The notes below the pieces were generated by a model, which made no database searches, had not been told where the DNA came from, and saw only the letters and a list, made by a program, of their open reading frames with translations. Of a stretch of 61,876 nucleotides of DNA, positions 20,015 to 28,907 are shown in pieces (positions within the stretch are counted from its first letter, which is position 1; every line of letters starts with the position of its first letter). The translations under genes were made by a program, and so were the position numbers. Source of the stretch: Planctomycetes bacterium GWF2_41_51 (lineage in GTDB: Bacteria > Planctomycetota > Phycisphaerae > Sedimentisphaerales > UBA12454); the NCBI GenBank assembly GCA_001825665.1, contig MHXZ01000021.1, positions 1 through 61,876 on the forward strand, in the 5' to 3' direction.

Positions 20015-21745
20015 ATGAATAATCGTTCCGGGATATTTACATTTTTATTGTTCATCCTGCTGTTTGGGATGATCGGCTTGCAGATTTTATCGATGATTCA
20101 GTCTGACAGGCTGTACGAAAGATTGAACACTCTTCTTGAAGCTGTTTCCGGAAGACAGATGACTTCCTACAGAACAGAATCGAGCACAGACAGCGGCAGC
20201 AAATATCCCGGCGATGAAGGCGACTGGCTGATAGAGTCAATATCCGGAGAACCGGCCACACTTAATGAATTAGTAGAATCTTCAACATGGTCAACAAGGT
20301 GGATTGTCAGCGGGAACATTTTTGAACCTATGGTTGCATACGAGCCTAATGAGTTTAAGTTAAGAGGGATTTTAGCTGAGAAATTTTCAATTTCCGATGA
20401 TGGTCTGGAAATTTATTTTAAGTTAAAAGATAATATTCATTTTTCCGATGGAACGCCTGTCACAACTGATGATGTTATTTTTACATTTGAGACAATAACA
20501 GATCCCAATATCGATGCTGCTGGTTACGCAAATTATTTCCAGGATGTCGACAAGTATGAAAAAATCAACGATAAAGAAATTAAATTTCATATGAAAAAAG
20601 TTTATTTTCTATCGCTTGAATTTTTAGGCGGCATGCCGATACATCCAAAACACGTGTATGCTTTTAAAAATGCTAATGAATTTAATACAAGGGTAAGCAA
20701 TCCAGTGGGAACGGGCCCCTACATATTTGGAAAATGGGACACTGGTCAGCAGGTAGTTTTAAATCGAAATGAAAACTACTGGGATGAAAAACCAAAGATA
20801 CGAAAAAAAGTCTATAAGTTTATAACTAATGACACCGCAGCTTTACAGGCCCTTCAGGCAGGAGAGATTGATTATCTTCGTCCTTTGCCGGAGCAATTTG
20901 GTGAGAAAAGCAAAGATAAGGAATTTAACAAAAACTTTTACTGCTTATCATATTGGGCCGCCGGCAATACCGGCTATTTCTGGGTAGGCTGGAACCAGGC
21001 AAGGCCGTTTTTTGCTGACAAAAAAGTGCGATTAGCTATGACGCTTCTTTTGGATAGAGAGGCAATAAAAGAACACGTCTTGCGCAATCCTGATGCTCAG
21101 ATTCCTACCGGACCTTTTTATATATACGGCCCACAAAATGATCCGAATATCAAACCGTGGCCTTACGATCCGCAAAAAGCCGCTAAACTGCTCGATGAGG
21201 CCGGCTGGAAAGATACTGATGGCGATGGAATCCGTGATAAAAATGGTATTCCTTTCAAATTCAATTATATGATTGCAAGCGGACTGGTTTTGCATGAACA
21301 AGTAGCTAAACTTTTAAAAGACACTGCCGCAAGGGTAGGCATAGAAGTAACACTCGACCCATATGAATGGTCTGTGTTTACCAAAAAAGTACAGGAGCGT
21401 AGTTTCGATGCGCTGAGTATGGCATGGGGAGGCGGAGTTAAAAGTGACCCATACCAAATATGGCACTCTTCTCAAATTGAGAATGGCTCGAACTATGTGC
21501 GTTTTAATAATCCCGAAGCTGATGCTCTTATTGAAGAAGCAAGACAGACACTGGATGATGATAAACGCAATGTTCTTTACCATCGTTTTCATAAAATTCT
21601 TCACGAAGAACAACCTTATACTTTTATTTATACAAGGCCTGAACAGCGATTCCTTAATAAACGATTTAGTAATGTCAAGATCTACAAGCTTGGAATTGAC
21701 GAACTTGAATGGTATGTACCCAAAGAAAAGCAGCGATATAAATAA
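20015..21745 (+). CDS. Peptide ABC transporter substrate-binding protein (SBP family 5), copy 2
   Basis: This 576 aa paralog of the preceding binding protein has the same layout: an N-terminal membrane anchor (TFLLFILLFGMIGLQIL), YPGDEGDWLI, FKLKDNIHFSDGTPVTTDDV, NPVGTGPYIFGKW, TDGDGIRDKNGIPF and QPYTFIYTRPEQR. AAAAGGAAAAGG precedes the ATG. The two proteins probably give one importer two ligand ranges. The sequence divergence suggests an old duplication. Confidence 0.88.
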   Translation: MNNRSGIFTFLLFILLFGMIGLQILSMIQSDRLYERLNTLLEAVSGRQMTSYRTESSTDSGSKYPGDEGDWLIESISGEPATLNELVESSTWSTRWIVSGNIFEPMVAYEPNEFKLRGILAEKFSISDDGLEIYFKLKDNIHFSDGTPVTTDDVIFTFETITDPNIDAAGYANYFQDVDKYEKINDKEIKFHMKKVYFLSLEFLGGMPIHPKHVYAFKNANEFNTRVSNPVGTGPYIFGKWDTGQQVVLNRNENYWDEKPKIRKKVYKFITNDTAALQALQAGEIDYLRPLPEQFGEKSKDKEFNKNFYCLSYWAAGNTGYFWVGWNQARPFFADKKVRLAMTLLLDREAIKEHVLRNPDAQIPTGPFYIYGPQNDPNIKPWPYDPQKAAKLLDEAGWKDTDGDGIRDKNGIPFKFNYMIASGLVLHEQVAKLLKDTAARVGIEVTLDPYEWSVFTKKVQERSFDALSMAWGGGVKSDPYQIWHSSQIENGSNYVRFNNPEADALIEEARQTLDDDKRNVLYHRFHKILHEEQPYTFIYTRPEQRFLNKRFSNVKIYKLGIDELEWYVPKEKQRYK

Positions 21746-21761
21746 CCATAAAACGGAATAA

Positions 21762-21827
21762 GGTTGCGCGGCTTGTATCGGAAAAACGTATTCCGATAAA
21801 CGAAACGAGCAGCGTAACCGCAACCGA
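21762..21827. repeat. Structured intercistronic repeat, copy B
   Basis: It lies between binding protein 2 and the first permease gene. An outer 7 bp stem GGTTGCG/CGCAACC (21762-21768 and 21819-21825) encloses a perfect 8 bp hairpin TATCGGAA/TTCCGATA (21776-21783 and 21791-21798). The sequence matches copy A over about 60 bases with scattered differences, several of which preserve pairing. Confidence 0.55.
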
Positions 21828-21841
21828 AAAACGAAAAAGTT

Positions 21842-22840
21842 ATGACTACATACATAATAAGACGAATACTGCTGATGATACCGACGATTCTGGGCATAAC
21901 CATAATGGTTTTTGCTATAAGCAGAATGGCGCCGGGTGACCCCGTTAGTCTTGCTATGGGGCCGGGCGGACAGATGGATGCGCAGCGCGCCGCCGATGTG
22001 CGAAAAGCACGCATGGCATTATACGGCCTTGATAAGCCTGTTCACATTCAATATCTTACCTGGCTCAAACGCGTTGTTAAACTGGATTTCGGCGATTCAA
22101 TCAAACATCATCAGCCTGTGATTAACCTGATTGCAAAAAGATTGCCGGTTACAATCACGCTGAACGTAATTTCGATTTTAATCATCTATGCGATATCAAT
22201 TCCGCTAGGCGTTTTGACGGCGGTAAAGCAAGGCAAGTTCACAGACAAGGCAAGCTCGATAGTCTTATTTATGTTATGGTCGCTGCCGAGTATGTGGGTC
22301 GGCCAGATGCTCATCGGTTATTTGTGCGGGCCGACATTTAAAAACTGGTTTCCGCCTGCGGGACTAAGCAGTAATTTCGCAGAATCGCTGCCGTTCTTTC
22401 CGTGGCTTGCAGACAGACTGTGGCATCTGACTCTGCCGGTGATTTGTCTGAGCTATTCGGGATTTGCATATTTGACAAAGCAGGTGCGGGCGGGAATGCT
22501 CGATAATCTGCGAAGCGATTATATAAGAACGGCACGCGCCAAAGGTCTGGGCAACTGGACGGTCATATTCCGCCACGCGTTCAGGAACAGTATTATTCCT
22601 GTGATTACAATTATGGCGACTCTGCTGCCGGCGATGATTGGCGGCTCGGTTATTATCGAAAGTATTTTCAGTATCCCGGGTATGGGCAGGCTTGCGTTCG
22701 AAGCGATTACGACGCGTGATTACAACGTCGTGATGGCAGTTGCCACAATCGTCGGCTTTCTCGACCTTATCGGTTTGCTGCTTGCAGATATCGCCTACGC
22801 AATCGCTGACCCGCGTATAAGTTTTGAAAAAATGGAATAA
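21842..22840 (+). CDS. dppB: Peptide ABC transporter permease, DppB/OppB family
   Basis: This 332 aa inner-membrane permease starts with TTYIIRRILLMIPTILGITIMVF and has six membrane segments. The ABC-binding EAA loop near residues 220-245 reads RSDYIRTARAKGLGNWTVIFRHAFRNSIIPV. It pairs with the DppC-type permease that follows 11 bp later to form the translocation path. Confidence 0.92.
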   Translation: MTTYIIRRILLMIPTILGITIMVFAISRMAPGDPVSLAMGPGGQMDAQRAADVRKARMALYGLDKPVHIQYLTWLKRVVKLDFGDSIKHHQPVINLIAKRLPVTITLNVISILIIYAISIPLGVLTAVKQGKFTDKASSIVLFMLWSLPSMWVGQMLIGYLCGPTFKNWFPPAGLSSNFAESLPFFPWLADRLWHLTLPVICLSYSGFAYLTKQVRAGMLDNLRSDYIRTARAKGLGNWTVIFRHAFRNSIIPVITIMATLLPAMIGGSVIIESIFSIPGMGRLAFEAITTRDYNVVMAVATIVGFLDLIGLLLADIAYAIADPRISFEKME

Positions 22841-22851
22841 ATTAAGCACGA

Positions 22852-24057
22852 ATGAACACGAATATAAAAAAGATAAAAAAAGAATGGGGAACATCATACG
22901 GACAGCTTGTCTGGCATCAGTTTACTAAAAACGCCGCGAACATAGTCTGTATGTGGTTTATAATCATTCTGTTTACGATTGCGGTGTTTGCTCCTTTTAT
23001 CGCTAATGATAAGCCGTTTATGATTCGTATAGATGGCAATTCGTATTTTCCGCTTTTTGAAACGCTGACTGCCAACGATTATTCGGTTTTCCTTGCCGCC
23101 GGTACTTTTGCCGCTTTGGTTTTACTAGTCAGGCGGAACGCTAAAAAGGTTGACCCGTTTCTGCGGTCATCTGTCCTGGCAAAACAAATTTATCTCTGCT
23201 CTGCGATATTGGTTATCGGCATAATACTTTTGCAGGTTTTTGTGCCGCGAAAACTTGACGCGACAGATTACAAATCAATGATTGCAAGCGGTAATGCTTC
23301 CAGCGCCGTCTTTCCGATTGTGCCTTATGGCTACGCTCGCACGGATATTAAGGTAAGTCAGCAGAAACCAACCAAAGAGCATTGGCTCGGCACGGACGAT
23401 GTCGGCTCGGACGTTCTTTGCAGGCTTATTCACGGAACGCGAGTTTCGCTTTCTGTCGGTTTTGTCGCAGTCGGGATTTCGAGTGTTATCGGAATTATTT
23501 TTGGCGCGGTGATGGGATACTTCGGCGGTAAAGTCGATTTTCTTGGAATGCGTTTGCTTGAAATTATGATGTCGGTACCGACGTTCTTTTTGATTATTAC
23601 TATCGTGGCGTTTTTCCCGCGAAGTCTTTTTAATATTATGATTATCATCGGCATAACAAGCTGGACTGGCGATGCGAGATTTGTGCGTGCTGAATTTTTC
23701 AAGCTTCGCAATCAGGATTTCGTACAGGCCGCGATTTCACTTGGCCTGCCGCTAAGAAGCATCTTATTCAGGCATATGCTGCCCAACGGCATTGCACCTG
23801 TTCTTGTAAATCTGACATTCGGTATCGCAGGCGCGATATTTATCGAATCGGCATTGAGCTTTCTTGGCTTCGGAGTCGCCCCGCCGACACCGAGTTGGGG
23901 ACAGATGCTCAGCACCGGTGTAAGTACATCCGGCCAGTTTTTATGGTGGCTGACATTATTCCCCGGTCTTGCGATATTTTTCACCGTTACAGCTTATAAC
24001 CTGCTCGGCGAAGGTCTGCGTGATGCGATCGACCCGAAATTAAGAAAGGCAGTATGA
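22852..24057 (+). CDS. dppC: Peptide ABC transporter permease, DppC/OppC family, with extra membrane segments
   Basis: This 401 aa protein is about 100 residues longer than the usual DppC. After the first membrane segment there is an insert at about residues 60-150 with two more hydrophobic stretches (LAAGTFAALVLLV and ICSAILVIGIILLQVF type). The standard core then begins at HWLGTDDVGSDVLCRLIHGTRVSL. The EAA loop is FVQAAISLGLPLRSILFRHMLPNG. The gene ends overlapping the next ATG by four bases. Confidence 0.9.
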   Translation: MNTNIKKIKKEWGTSYGQLVWHQFTKNAANIVCMWFIIILFTIAVFAPFIANDKPFMIRIDGNSYFPLFETLTANDYSVFLAAGTFAALVLLVRRNAKKVDPFLRSSVLAKQIYLCSAILVIGIILLQVFVPRKLDATDYKSMIASGNASSAVFPIVPYGYARTDIKVSQQKPTKEHWLGTDDVGSDVLCRLIHGTRVSLSVGFVAVGISSVIGIIFGAVMGYFGGKVDFLGMRLLEIMMSVPTFFLIITIVAFFPRSLFNIMIIIGITSWTGDARFVRAEFFKLRNQDFVQAAISLGLPLRSILFRHMLPNGIAPVLVNLTFGIAGAIFIESALSFLGFGVAPPTPSWGQMLSTGVSTSGQFLWWLTLFPGLAIFFTVTAYNLLGEGLRDAIDPKLRKAV

Positions 24058-25049
24058 CCGATAGCACCAAAATTTTATCTGTTCAAAATCTTTCGACATT
24101 TTTCGAAACCGAACAAGGCACGGCAAAATCTGTGCAGGATGTTTCGTTTGATATCGAAAGAGGCAAGACCCTTGCGCTTGTCGGTGAAAGCGGCTGCGGA
24201 AAAAGTGTTACCGCCCTTTCGATTATGCGGCTGATTCCAACTCCACCGGGAAGAATTGCATCTGGAAAAATATTTTTCAGAGAGCATAACATTCTCGAAT
24301 ATACAGAAAAAATGATGCGGAAAATTCGCGGCAACAAAATCGGAATGATTTTTCAGGAACCGATGACGAGCCTTAATCCAGTTTATACAATCGGTGCACA
24401 GATAACCGAAACGATTACGCTGCATCAGAAAAAAACCGACCAGCAGGCATGGGCACTGGCTGAAGAAATGCTTGCCAAAGTTCATATTCCTGACCCTGCC
24501 CGCAGACTCACCGAATATCCGCACCTGCTTTCCGGCGGTATGCGTCAGAGAGTTATGATTGCGATGGCGATTTCCTGCAAACCGGCACTTTTGATTGCCG
24601 ATGAACCGACGACTGCGCTGGACGTTACAATCCAGGCCCAGATTCTCGATTTGCTCGATGAACTTCAGCAGAGTGAAAATATGAGCATTCTTTTGATTAC
24701 TCACGACCTCGGCGTTGTTGCGCAACGAGCCGATGATGTCGCTGTGATGTATGCTTCGAAAATAGTCGAAAAATGCTCATGCGGCGAACTTTTTAAAAAT
24801 CCGCTGCATCCTTATACGCAGGGATTATTAAATTCACTGCCGCAGTTGGGGGCAAATCAGAAAAGATTAAATACAATTTCCGGCAATGTTCCTGAACCAA
24901 TGAGTTTCCCATCAGGCTGTAAGTTCCATCCTCGCTGCCCTGTTGGATGCAATGATAAAAGATGCCAGACCGTTGAACCTGAATTAAGGGAAGTATCAGA
25001 AAATCATTTTGCCGCCTGCTGGTATGCACCGGGATATGAAAAGAAATAA
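24054..25049 (+). CDS. dppD: Peptide ABC transporter ATPase, DppD/OppD family
   Basis: This 331 aa ATPase has Walker A GESGCGKS near residue 44, the signature LSGGMRQRV near 160, Walker B LLIADEPTTALD and the switch ITHD. The oligopeptide-type C-terminal extension carries four cysteines (CKFHPRCPVGCNDKRC), which in relatives bind an iron-sulfur cluster. The ATG overlaps the stop of the permease gene (ATGA). Confidence 0.93.
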   Translation: MTDSTKILSVQNLSTFFETEQGTAKSVQDVSFDIERGKTLALVGESGCGKSVTALSIMRLIPTPPGRIASGKIFFREHNILEYTEKMMRKIRGNKIGMIFQEPMTSLNPVYTIGAQITETITLHQKKTDQQAWALAEEMLAKVHIPDPARRLTEYPHLLSGGMRQRVMIAMAISCKPALLIADEPTTALDVTIQAQILDLLDELQQSENMSILLITHDLGVVAQRADDVAVMYASKIVEKCSCGELFKNPLHPYTQGLLNSLPQLGANQKRLNTISGNVPEPMSFPSGCKFHPRCPVGCNDKRCQTVEPELREVSENHFAACWYAPGYEKK

Positions 25050-25050
25050 T

Positions 25051-26016
25051 ATGACTGAAAATAATTCCATCTTAAAAGTTGAAAATTTAAAGACCTGGTT
25101 TCCGATAAAAAAAGGTCTGCTCAGAAGAACTGTCGGCTTCGTGCGGGCAGTCGATGATGTTAGTTTCGAGATTCCGGCCGGCAGCACTTTCGGACTCGTA
25201 GGTGAAAGCGGTTCGGGAAAAACTACAGCCGCAAGAACGATTGCAAGACTAATTCCTTCGACTGACGGCAAAGTCTATTTCGAAGGAAAAGATATTCTGC
25301 ACCTGCACCAGTCGAAGCTGCGGAAAATTCGTAAAAATATTTCGATTGTCTTTCAAGACCCGTACAGTTCACTGAATCCGAGAATGACTGTCGGTTCGAT
25401 TGTTGCCGAGCCGTTGAAAATCCACAATATCGCAAAGGGTTCCGAGATGATTGACAGGATTGCAATGCTTTTGGAAAAAGTGGGATTATCGGCAAGTCAC
25501 ATCAATCGCTATCCTCATGAATTTTCCGGAGGTCAGCGTCAGAGGATCGGCATAGCAAGGGCGCTTGCACTGGAGCCGAAGATTGTTATTTGCGATGAGC
25601 CGGTAAGTGCGCTGGACGTTTCGATTCAGTCTCAGATTTTGAACCTTCTCAAAGATTTGCAGGAACAGTTTAACTTAACTTATCTTTTTATCGCTCACGA
25701 TTTGTCGGTAGTGGAGTTTATAAGTAATACCGTTGCAGTAATGTACCTGGGCAAAATTGTTGAAATTGCACCTGCGCCGGTACTGTACGAAAAACCTTTA
25801 CATCCATATACGAAATTGCTGTTAAGTGCGATTCCCCGCCCTGTTCCGGAGCGGAAAAAACCATCTGCACAGACAGAAGCCCCCAGTTCGGCAAGCCCCC
25901 AAGGCTGCCCATTTCTTGGCAGATGCCCTGTTTCAGACGGTTTTTGCTGTAAAGCTATCCCCCCGCTGCAGGAATTTGAGCCGGGTCATAGTGCCGCCTG
26001 TTTTAAAATGCACTGA
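25051..26016 (+). CDS. dppF: Peptide ABC transporter ATPase, DppF/OppF family
   Basis: This 321 aa ATPase partners DppD. Walker A is GESGSGKT, the signature is FSGGQRQRI and Walker B is IVICDEPVSALD. The C-terminal cysteine cluster (GCPFLGRCPVSDGFCC) is present. I start it at ATG 25051, one base after the dppD stop and just before the conserved NSILKVENLKTWFP. A longer in-frame start at 25009 would overlap dppD by 40 bp and is less likely. This is the last gene of the importer operon. Confidence 0.92.
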   Translation: MTENNSILKVENLKTWFPIKKGLLRRTVGFVRAVDDVSFEIPAGSTFGLVGESGSGKTTAARTIARLIPSTDGKVYFEGKDILHLHQSKLRKIRKNISIVFQDPYSSLNPRMTVGSIVAEPLKIHNIAKGSEMIDRIAMLLEKVGLSASHINRYPHEFSGGQRQRIGIARALALEPKIVICDEPVSALDVSIQSQILNLLKDLQEQFNLTYLFIAHDLSVVEFISNTVAVMYLGKIVEIAPAPVLYEKPLHPYTKLLLSAIPRPVPERKKPSAQTEAPSSASPQGCPFLGRCPVSDGFCCKAIPPLQEFEPGHSAACFKMH

Positions 26017-26089
26017 TTTGATGTAAAATCTCTCGACTTTTCTGCCGATAGTCATTATAATATATTATTCTCATAGTTTATTCTTATAT

Positions 26090-26452
26090 ATGACCGACTG
26101 TAATATTACTAAAATAACGACCGAAAAAACAGTAACGACGATTTCATTCAATGTCGCAAGTCTAACGGCAGGCGCAGATATGGATTTTGTTGCCAGGCAA
26201 ATTTCTGAACTTATCGCCAATCAAAAACCGAAAAATCTGCTCGTCGATTTTTCCGGTGTTAAATTTTTCTCTTCACAAACCCTTGGCATACTGCTCGATG
26301 CGAAAAAAAAACTTTCCACTCAAAATGCAAATGTGATTATCAGCGGAATCAATCCGCAGCTTTACCGTGTTTTCAAAATTACTAATCTTGATAAATTATT
26401 CAGTTTTTATCCGGATGCGCAAAGCGCTATCAGCGAGCTGACGAAAAAGTAA
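26090..26452 (+). CDS. STAS-domain protein (anti-sigma factor antagonist type)
   Basis: This 120 aa protein is a single STAS domain. The core strand-helix unit LLVDFSGVKFFSSQTLGILLDAKKKL contains the serine that in SpoIIAA-type antagonists is phosphorylated by the anti-sigma kinase (FSSQTLG here). It probably takes part in a partner-switching circuit. No matching kinase or phosphatase is in the window. A short dyad TTCCGT-CATT-ACGGAA lies just after it at 26462-26477. Confidence 0.8.
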   Translation: MTDCNITKITTEKTVTTISFNVASLTAGADMDFVARQISELIANQKPKNLLVDFSGVKFFSSQTLGILLDAKKKLSTQNANVIISGINPQLYRVFKITNLDKLFSFYPDAQSAISELTKK

Positions 26453-26495
26453 AGAATATGGTTCCGTCATTACGGAATTATTGAAAGGAGAAAGT

Positions 26496-26951
26496 ATGGA
26501 AACTGTAAAACAATTCTCGATTTTTATGATAAATAAGCCCGGCATATTGTCTCACATACTCGACGAATTTGCCAAGGCGAAAATCAATATCAACGCCCTT
26601 ACTGTTATGGATTCCGTCGAACACGGAGTTTTGCGTATTGTGCCCGAATCAGCCGACAAAATGCGTGCCGTTCTTACCAAAGTCAACATACAATTCAATG
26701 AAACCGAAGTTCTTTGCGTAACCTTGCCGAACAAATCGGGCGCGTTCGCTTCCGTAACAGATAAATTGGCGAAGGCTCATATCAATATCGCTTATGCGTA
26801 TGTAACATCAGGCGCTAAAGGCGGCAAAACCACTGCAGTGCTGAAAGTTGCAGATGTGAAAAAAGCAATGAAAGTTCTTAAAGGCGCAGGCGCCCTCGGC
26901 GGAGACGCCCGTCTGCTTGAACGCCGTTCTATTTCGGCAAGAAAAGGCTGA
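26496..26951 (+). CDS. Tandem ACT-domain protein
   Basis: This 151 aa protein has two ACT domains at about residues 5-70 and 72-140 (FSIFMINKPGILSHILDEFAKAKININAL and VTLPNKSGAFASVTDKLAKAHINIAYAY). ACT pairs normally bind amino acids and regulate an enzyme or act alone as sensors. The start is ATG 26496 with AAAGGAG upstream. No enzyme fused to it or next to it tells which amino acid is sensed. Confidence 0.82.
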   Translation: METVKQFSIFMINKPGILSHILDEFAKAKININALTVMDSVEHGVLRIVPESADKMRAVLTKVNIQFNETEVLCVTLPNKSGAFASVTDKLAKAHINIAYAYVTSGAKGGKTTAVLKVADVKKAMKVLKGAGALGGDARLLERRSISARKG

Positions 26952-26974
26952 GAAAAAAATAACAAAAAACATAC

Positions 26975-27003
26975 TTGACATTCGGCCGCTTGAAATATAC
27001 CAT
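26975..27003 (+). promoter_or_regulatory. Strong candidate promoter for an orphan short transcript
   Basis: TTGACA (26975-26980), a 17 bp spacer and TACCAT (26998-27003) form a near-consensus housekeeping promoter. Transcription would begin near 27010. It directs a short unit that ends at the terminator at 27172-27208, before any large reading frame. Confidence 0.55.
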
Positions 27004-27009
27004 TCTCGA

Positions 27010-27208
27010 CTTATAAAATTTTATTTGGATTTTTAATGTTCAAAGTTAAGCACAACAGGCAAAATCATTTTACAAGCCGCAAAGCGGGCGTGGTTGCGGT
27101 CTGCCTTTTTATTATGCAGTTGTATAAGGAGAATAATCCCTAAAAGACTTTGAACATATTATGAATTATATAAAGCCTTGCAGGGAAATAAAACTGCAAG
27201 GCTTTTTT
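27010..27208 (+). ncRNA. Candidate structured small RNA or leader (about 200 nt)
   Basis: Between a good promoter and an intrinsic terminator lies a segment bounded by an 11 bp inverted repeat: ATGTTCAAAGT (27036-27046) and ACTTTGAACAT (27147-27157). Inner pairings include AGGCA/TGCCT and CCGC-AAA-GCGG. A 35-codon reading frame (27036-27143) fills the same space but has only a weak ribosome site, so it may be incidental. The unit could be an independent RNA or a terminating leader that controls the methyltransferase gene beginning at 27231. I could not match it to a known RNA family. Confidence 0.45.
27172..27208 (+). terminator. Intrinsic terminator
   Basis: A 12 bp stem AAAGCCTTGCAG/CTGCAAGGCTTT (27172-27183 and 27194-27205) with a 10-base loop is followed by a T run. 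It lies 23 bp upstream of the methyltransferase ATG, so it either ends the small RNA or works as an attenuator. Confidence 0.8.
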
Positions 27209-27230
27209 ATTTGCCTGAAAGGAAATTCTT

Positions 27231-27980
27231 ATGAGAAAAAAACAAAGCTGGTATGAAGACGAAAAATTCTGGAAAGACACTTCGCCGATTATCTTTAATG
27301 AAAAGATATTGGCATGTGCCACTGATGAAATTAAGCAGCTTATTAAGGTTATCGGTATGCGCAAAGGTTCTAAAGTACTTGATTTGTGCTGCGGAATCGG
27401 CAGACATTCGATAGAACTTGCCCGCAAAGGATTTAAGGTTGTCGGCGTTGACCTGACAGAACAATATCTGAACAAGGCACGCAAACAAGCCCGCGCAGAA
27501 GGTCTGAATGTAGATTTTGTCCGTGACGATATGAGACGGTTCTGCCAGCTCGAATATTTCGATGCGGCAATCAATATGTACACTGCTTTCGGTTATTTCG
27601 AGAACCCGGCTGATGACAGGCGTGTTCTAAGCAATGTTTATTATTCACTGCGTAAAGGCGGAACGCTGATAATTCAAACAATGAGCAAGGAAGTTCTTGC
27701 GCGTATTTTTCAAGCTCGAGACTGGTATCGCCAGAACGGTAAGATCATCCTTGAAGAACGTACACTGCGGGATAACTGGTCATGGATAGACTGCACGTGG
27801 ACAGTTTTGGATAAAAACAAAAGATACGAATATAAATTCGGCCATCGAATTTATTCAGCGGCAGAACTGACCGCCCTGCTTAAAGATTGTGGATTCGGGT
27901 CTGTAAAAATTTATAGTGATTTCAACGGCTGCGATTACGACCAAAATGCAAAAAGATTAATCGCAGTTGCGAAAAAATAA
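27231..27980 (+). CDS. Class I SAM-dependent methyltransferase
   Basis: This 249 aa Rossmann methyltransferase has SAM motif I VLDLCCGIGRHS near residue 50, motif II VVGVDLT and the acidic FVRDDMR. The INMYTAFGYF post-motif lies near 118. The C-terminal half (FGHRIYSAAELTALLKDCGF) is typical of the broad Methyltransf_25 group. The substrate is unknown. AAAGGA precedes the ATG, and the gene sits directly behind a terminator hairpin, which would fit attenuation control. Confidence 0.82.
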   Translation: MRKKQSWYEDEKFWKDTSPIIFNEKILACATDEIKQLIKVIGMRKGSKVLDLCCGIGRHSIELARKGFKVVGVDLTEQYLNKARKQARAEGLNVDFVRDDMRRFCQLEYFDAAINMYTAFGYFENPADDRRVLSNVYYSLRKGGTLIIQTMSKEVLARIFQARDWYRQNGKIILEERTLRDNWSWIDCTWTVLDKNKRYEYKFGHRIYSAAELTALLKDCGFGSVKIYSDFNGCDYDQNAKRLIAVAKK

Positions 27981-28178
27981 TATCAGTACAGATAAAATGA
28001 GCTTGATTACATTTATATTAATAAATAGTCTTAAAGGTTTAAGGGATTCAGATGAAAATGCTGAGTCTGCAAAGAAACCGCAGACGGACCTTTTGAAAAA
28101 AATTGCCTGCAGGACGTCAAAATTCATCCTCAGGTCCGCCCGCATCAATAATTTACAAAGAAACTCGAGAATATAAAA
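27981..28178. other. Intergenic segment with several hairpins
   Basis: The 200 bp between the two methyltransferase genes can form TCTGC/GCAGA (28066-28084) and CGGACC/GGTCCG (about 28084-28137). A CCTGCAGG palindrome lies inside the second. A 69-codon frame across it has no ribosome site and an unconvincing composition. I call no gene here. Confidence 0.3.
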
Positions 28179-28886
28179 ATGGCTAAAACACCAAAATGGC
28201 AGTATGATGAGTTTAAGCATTGCGGCGTGGATTTTTCCAACCCCGCGGAAGTTGAAAGTTACGAAGAAACGCATCGGCAGATGCGCGATTTCAAAAAGGA
28301 AACACAGGATATTGTCAAGGCAGTTGGAATCAGCGGCAAAGATACCATCATAGATTTCGGCTGCGGAACTGGGGCGTTTACTTTTAATGCCGCGGATAAA
28401 TGCAGGAAAATATATGCTGTGGATGTTTCAAAGGCAATGCTGAATTTTTGCAAAAAGAAATGTCGAAAGGCAAAAATCGAAAACGTGGAATTTTTTCGCG
28501 CAGGTTTTTTGACTTATGAGCACAATGCAAAACCTGTAGACGCGATTGTAACGAAACTGGCTTTGCATCATTTGCCGGATTTCTGGAAACTTGTCGCATT
28601 GAGACGTTTGGCAGCGATGATAAAGAAAGGCGGTAAACTCTACCTTTCCGACATAGTGTATTCTTTCGATATCAAAAATTATGAAAAATCTGTGCAGCGA
28701 TGGATAAGGAAAACTGTTGACAAAGGTGATTTAGATTTTAAAAGAAGAATCGAGGTACATATCGGGCAGGAATTCAGTACAATGGACTGGATTATGGAAA
28801 AATTATTTGAAACCGCCGGTTTTAAAATAATAAAACGTGATTATAAAGAAGGCTTCTTTGCGAATTATCTATACCATAAAATATAA
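28179..28886 (+). CDS. Class I SAM-dependent methyltransferase
   Basis: This 235 aa protein has SAM motif I IIDFGCGTGAFT near residue 50, IYAVDVSKAML, and KLALHHLPDFW as the post-motif III region. It resembles YcgJ/Methyltransf_11 proteins. The C-terminal third is lysine-rich. It is followed 21 bp later by the DUF885 gene. The substrate is unknown. Confidence 0.82.
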   Translation: MAKTPKWQYDEFKHCGVDFSNPAEVESYEETHRQMRDFKKETQDIVKAVGISGKDTIIDFGCGTGAFTFNAADKCRKIYAVDVSKAMLNFCKKKCRKAKIENVEFFRAGFLTYEHNAKPVDAIVTKLALHHLPDFWKLVALRRLAAMIKKGGKLYLSDIVYSFDIKNYEKSVQRWIRKTVDKGDLDFKRRIEVHIGQEFSTMDWIMEKLFETAGFKIIKRDYKEGFFANYLYHKI

Positions 28887-28907
28887 ATGGATATCATCGG
28901 AGAATAT

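Noticed and set aside
24075-24725. 216-codon frame on the minus strand
   Set aside because: It is a shadow of the dppD ATPase gene.
27967-28176. 69-codon frame between the methyltransferase genes
   Set aside because: It has no ribosome site, overlaps the first gene and covers a hairpin-rich spacer.
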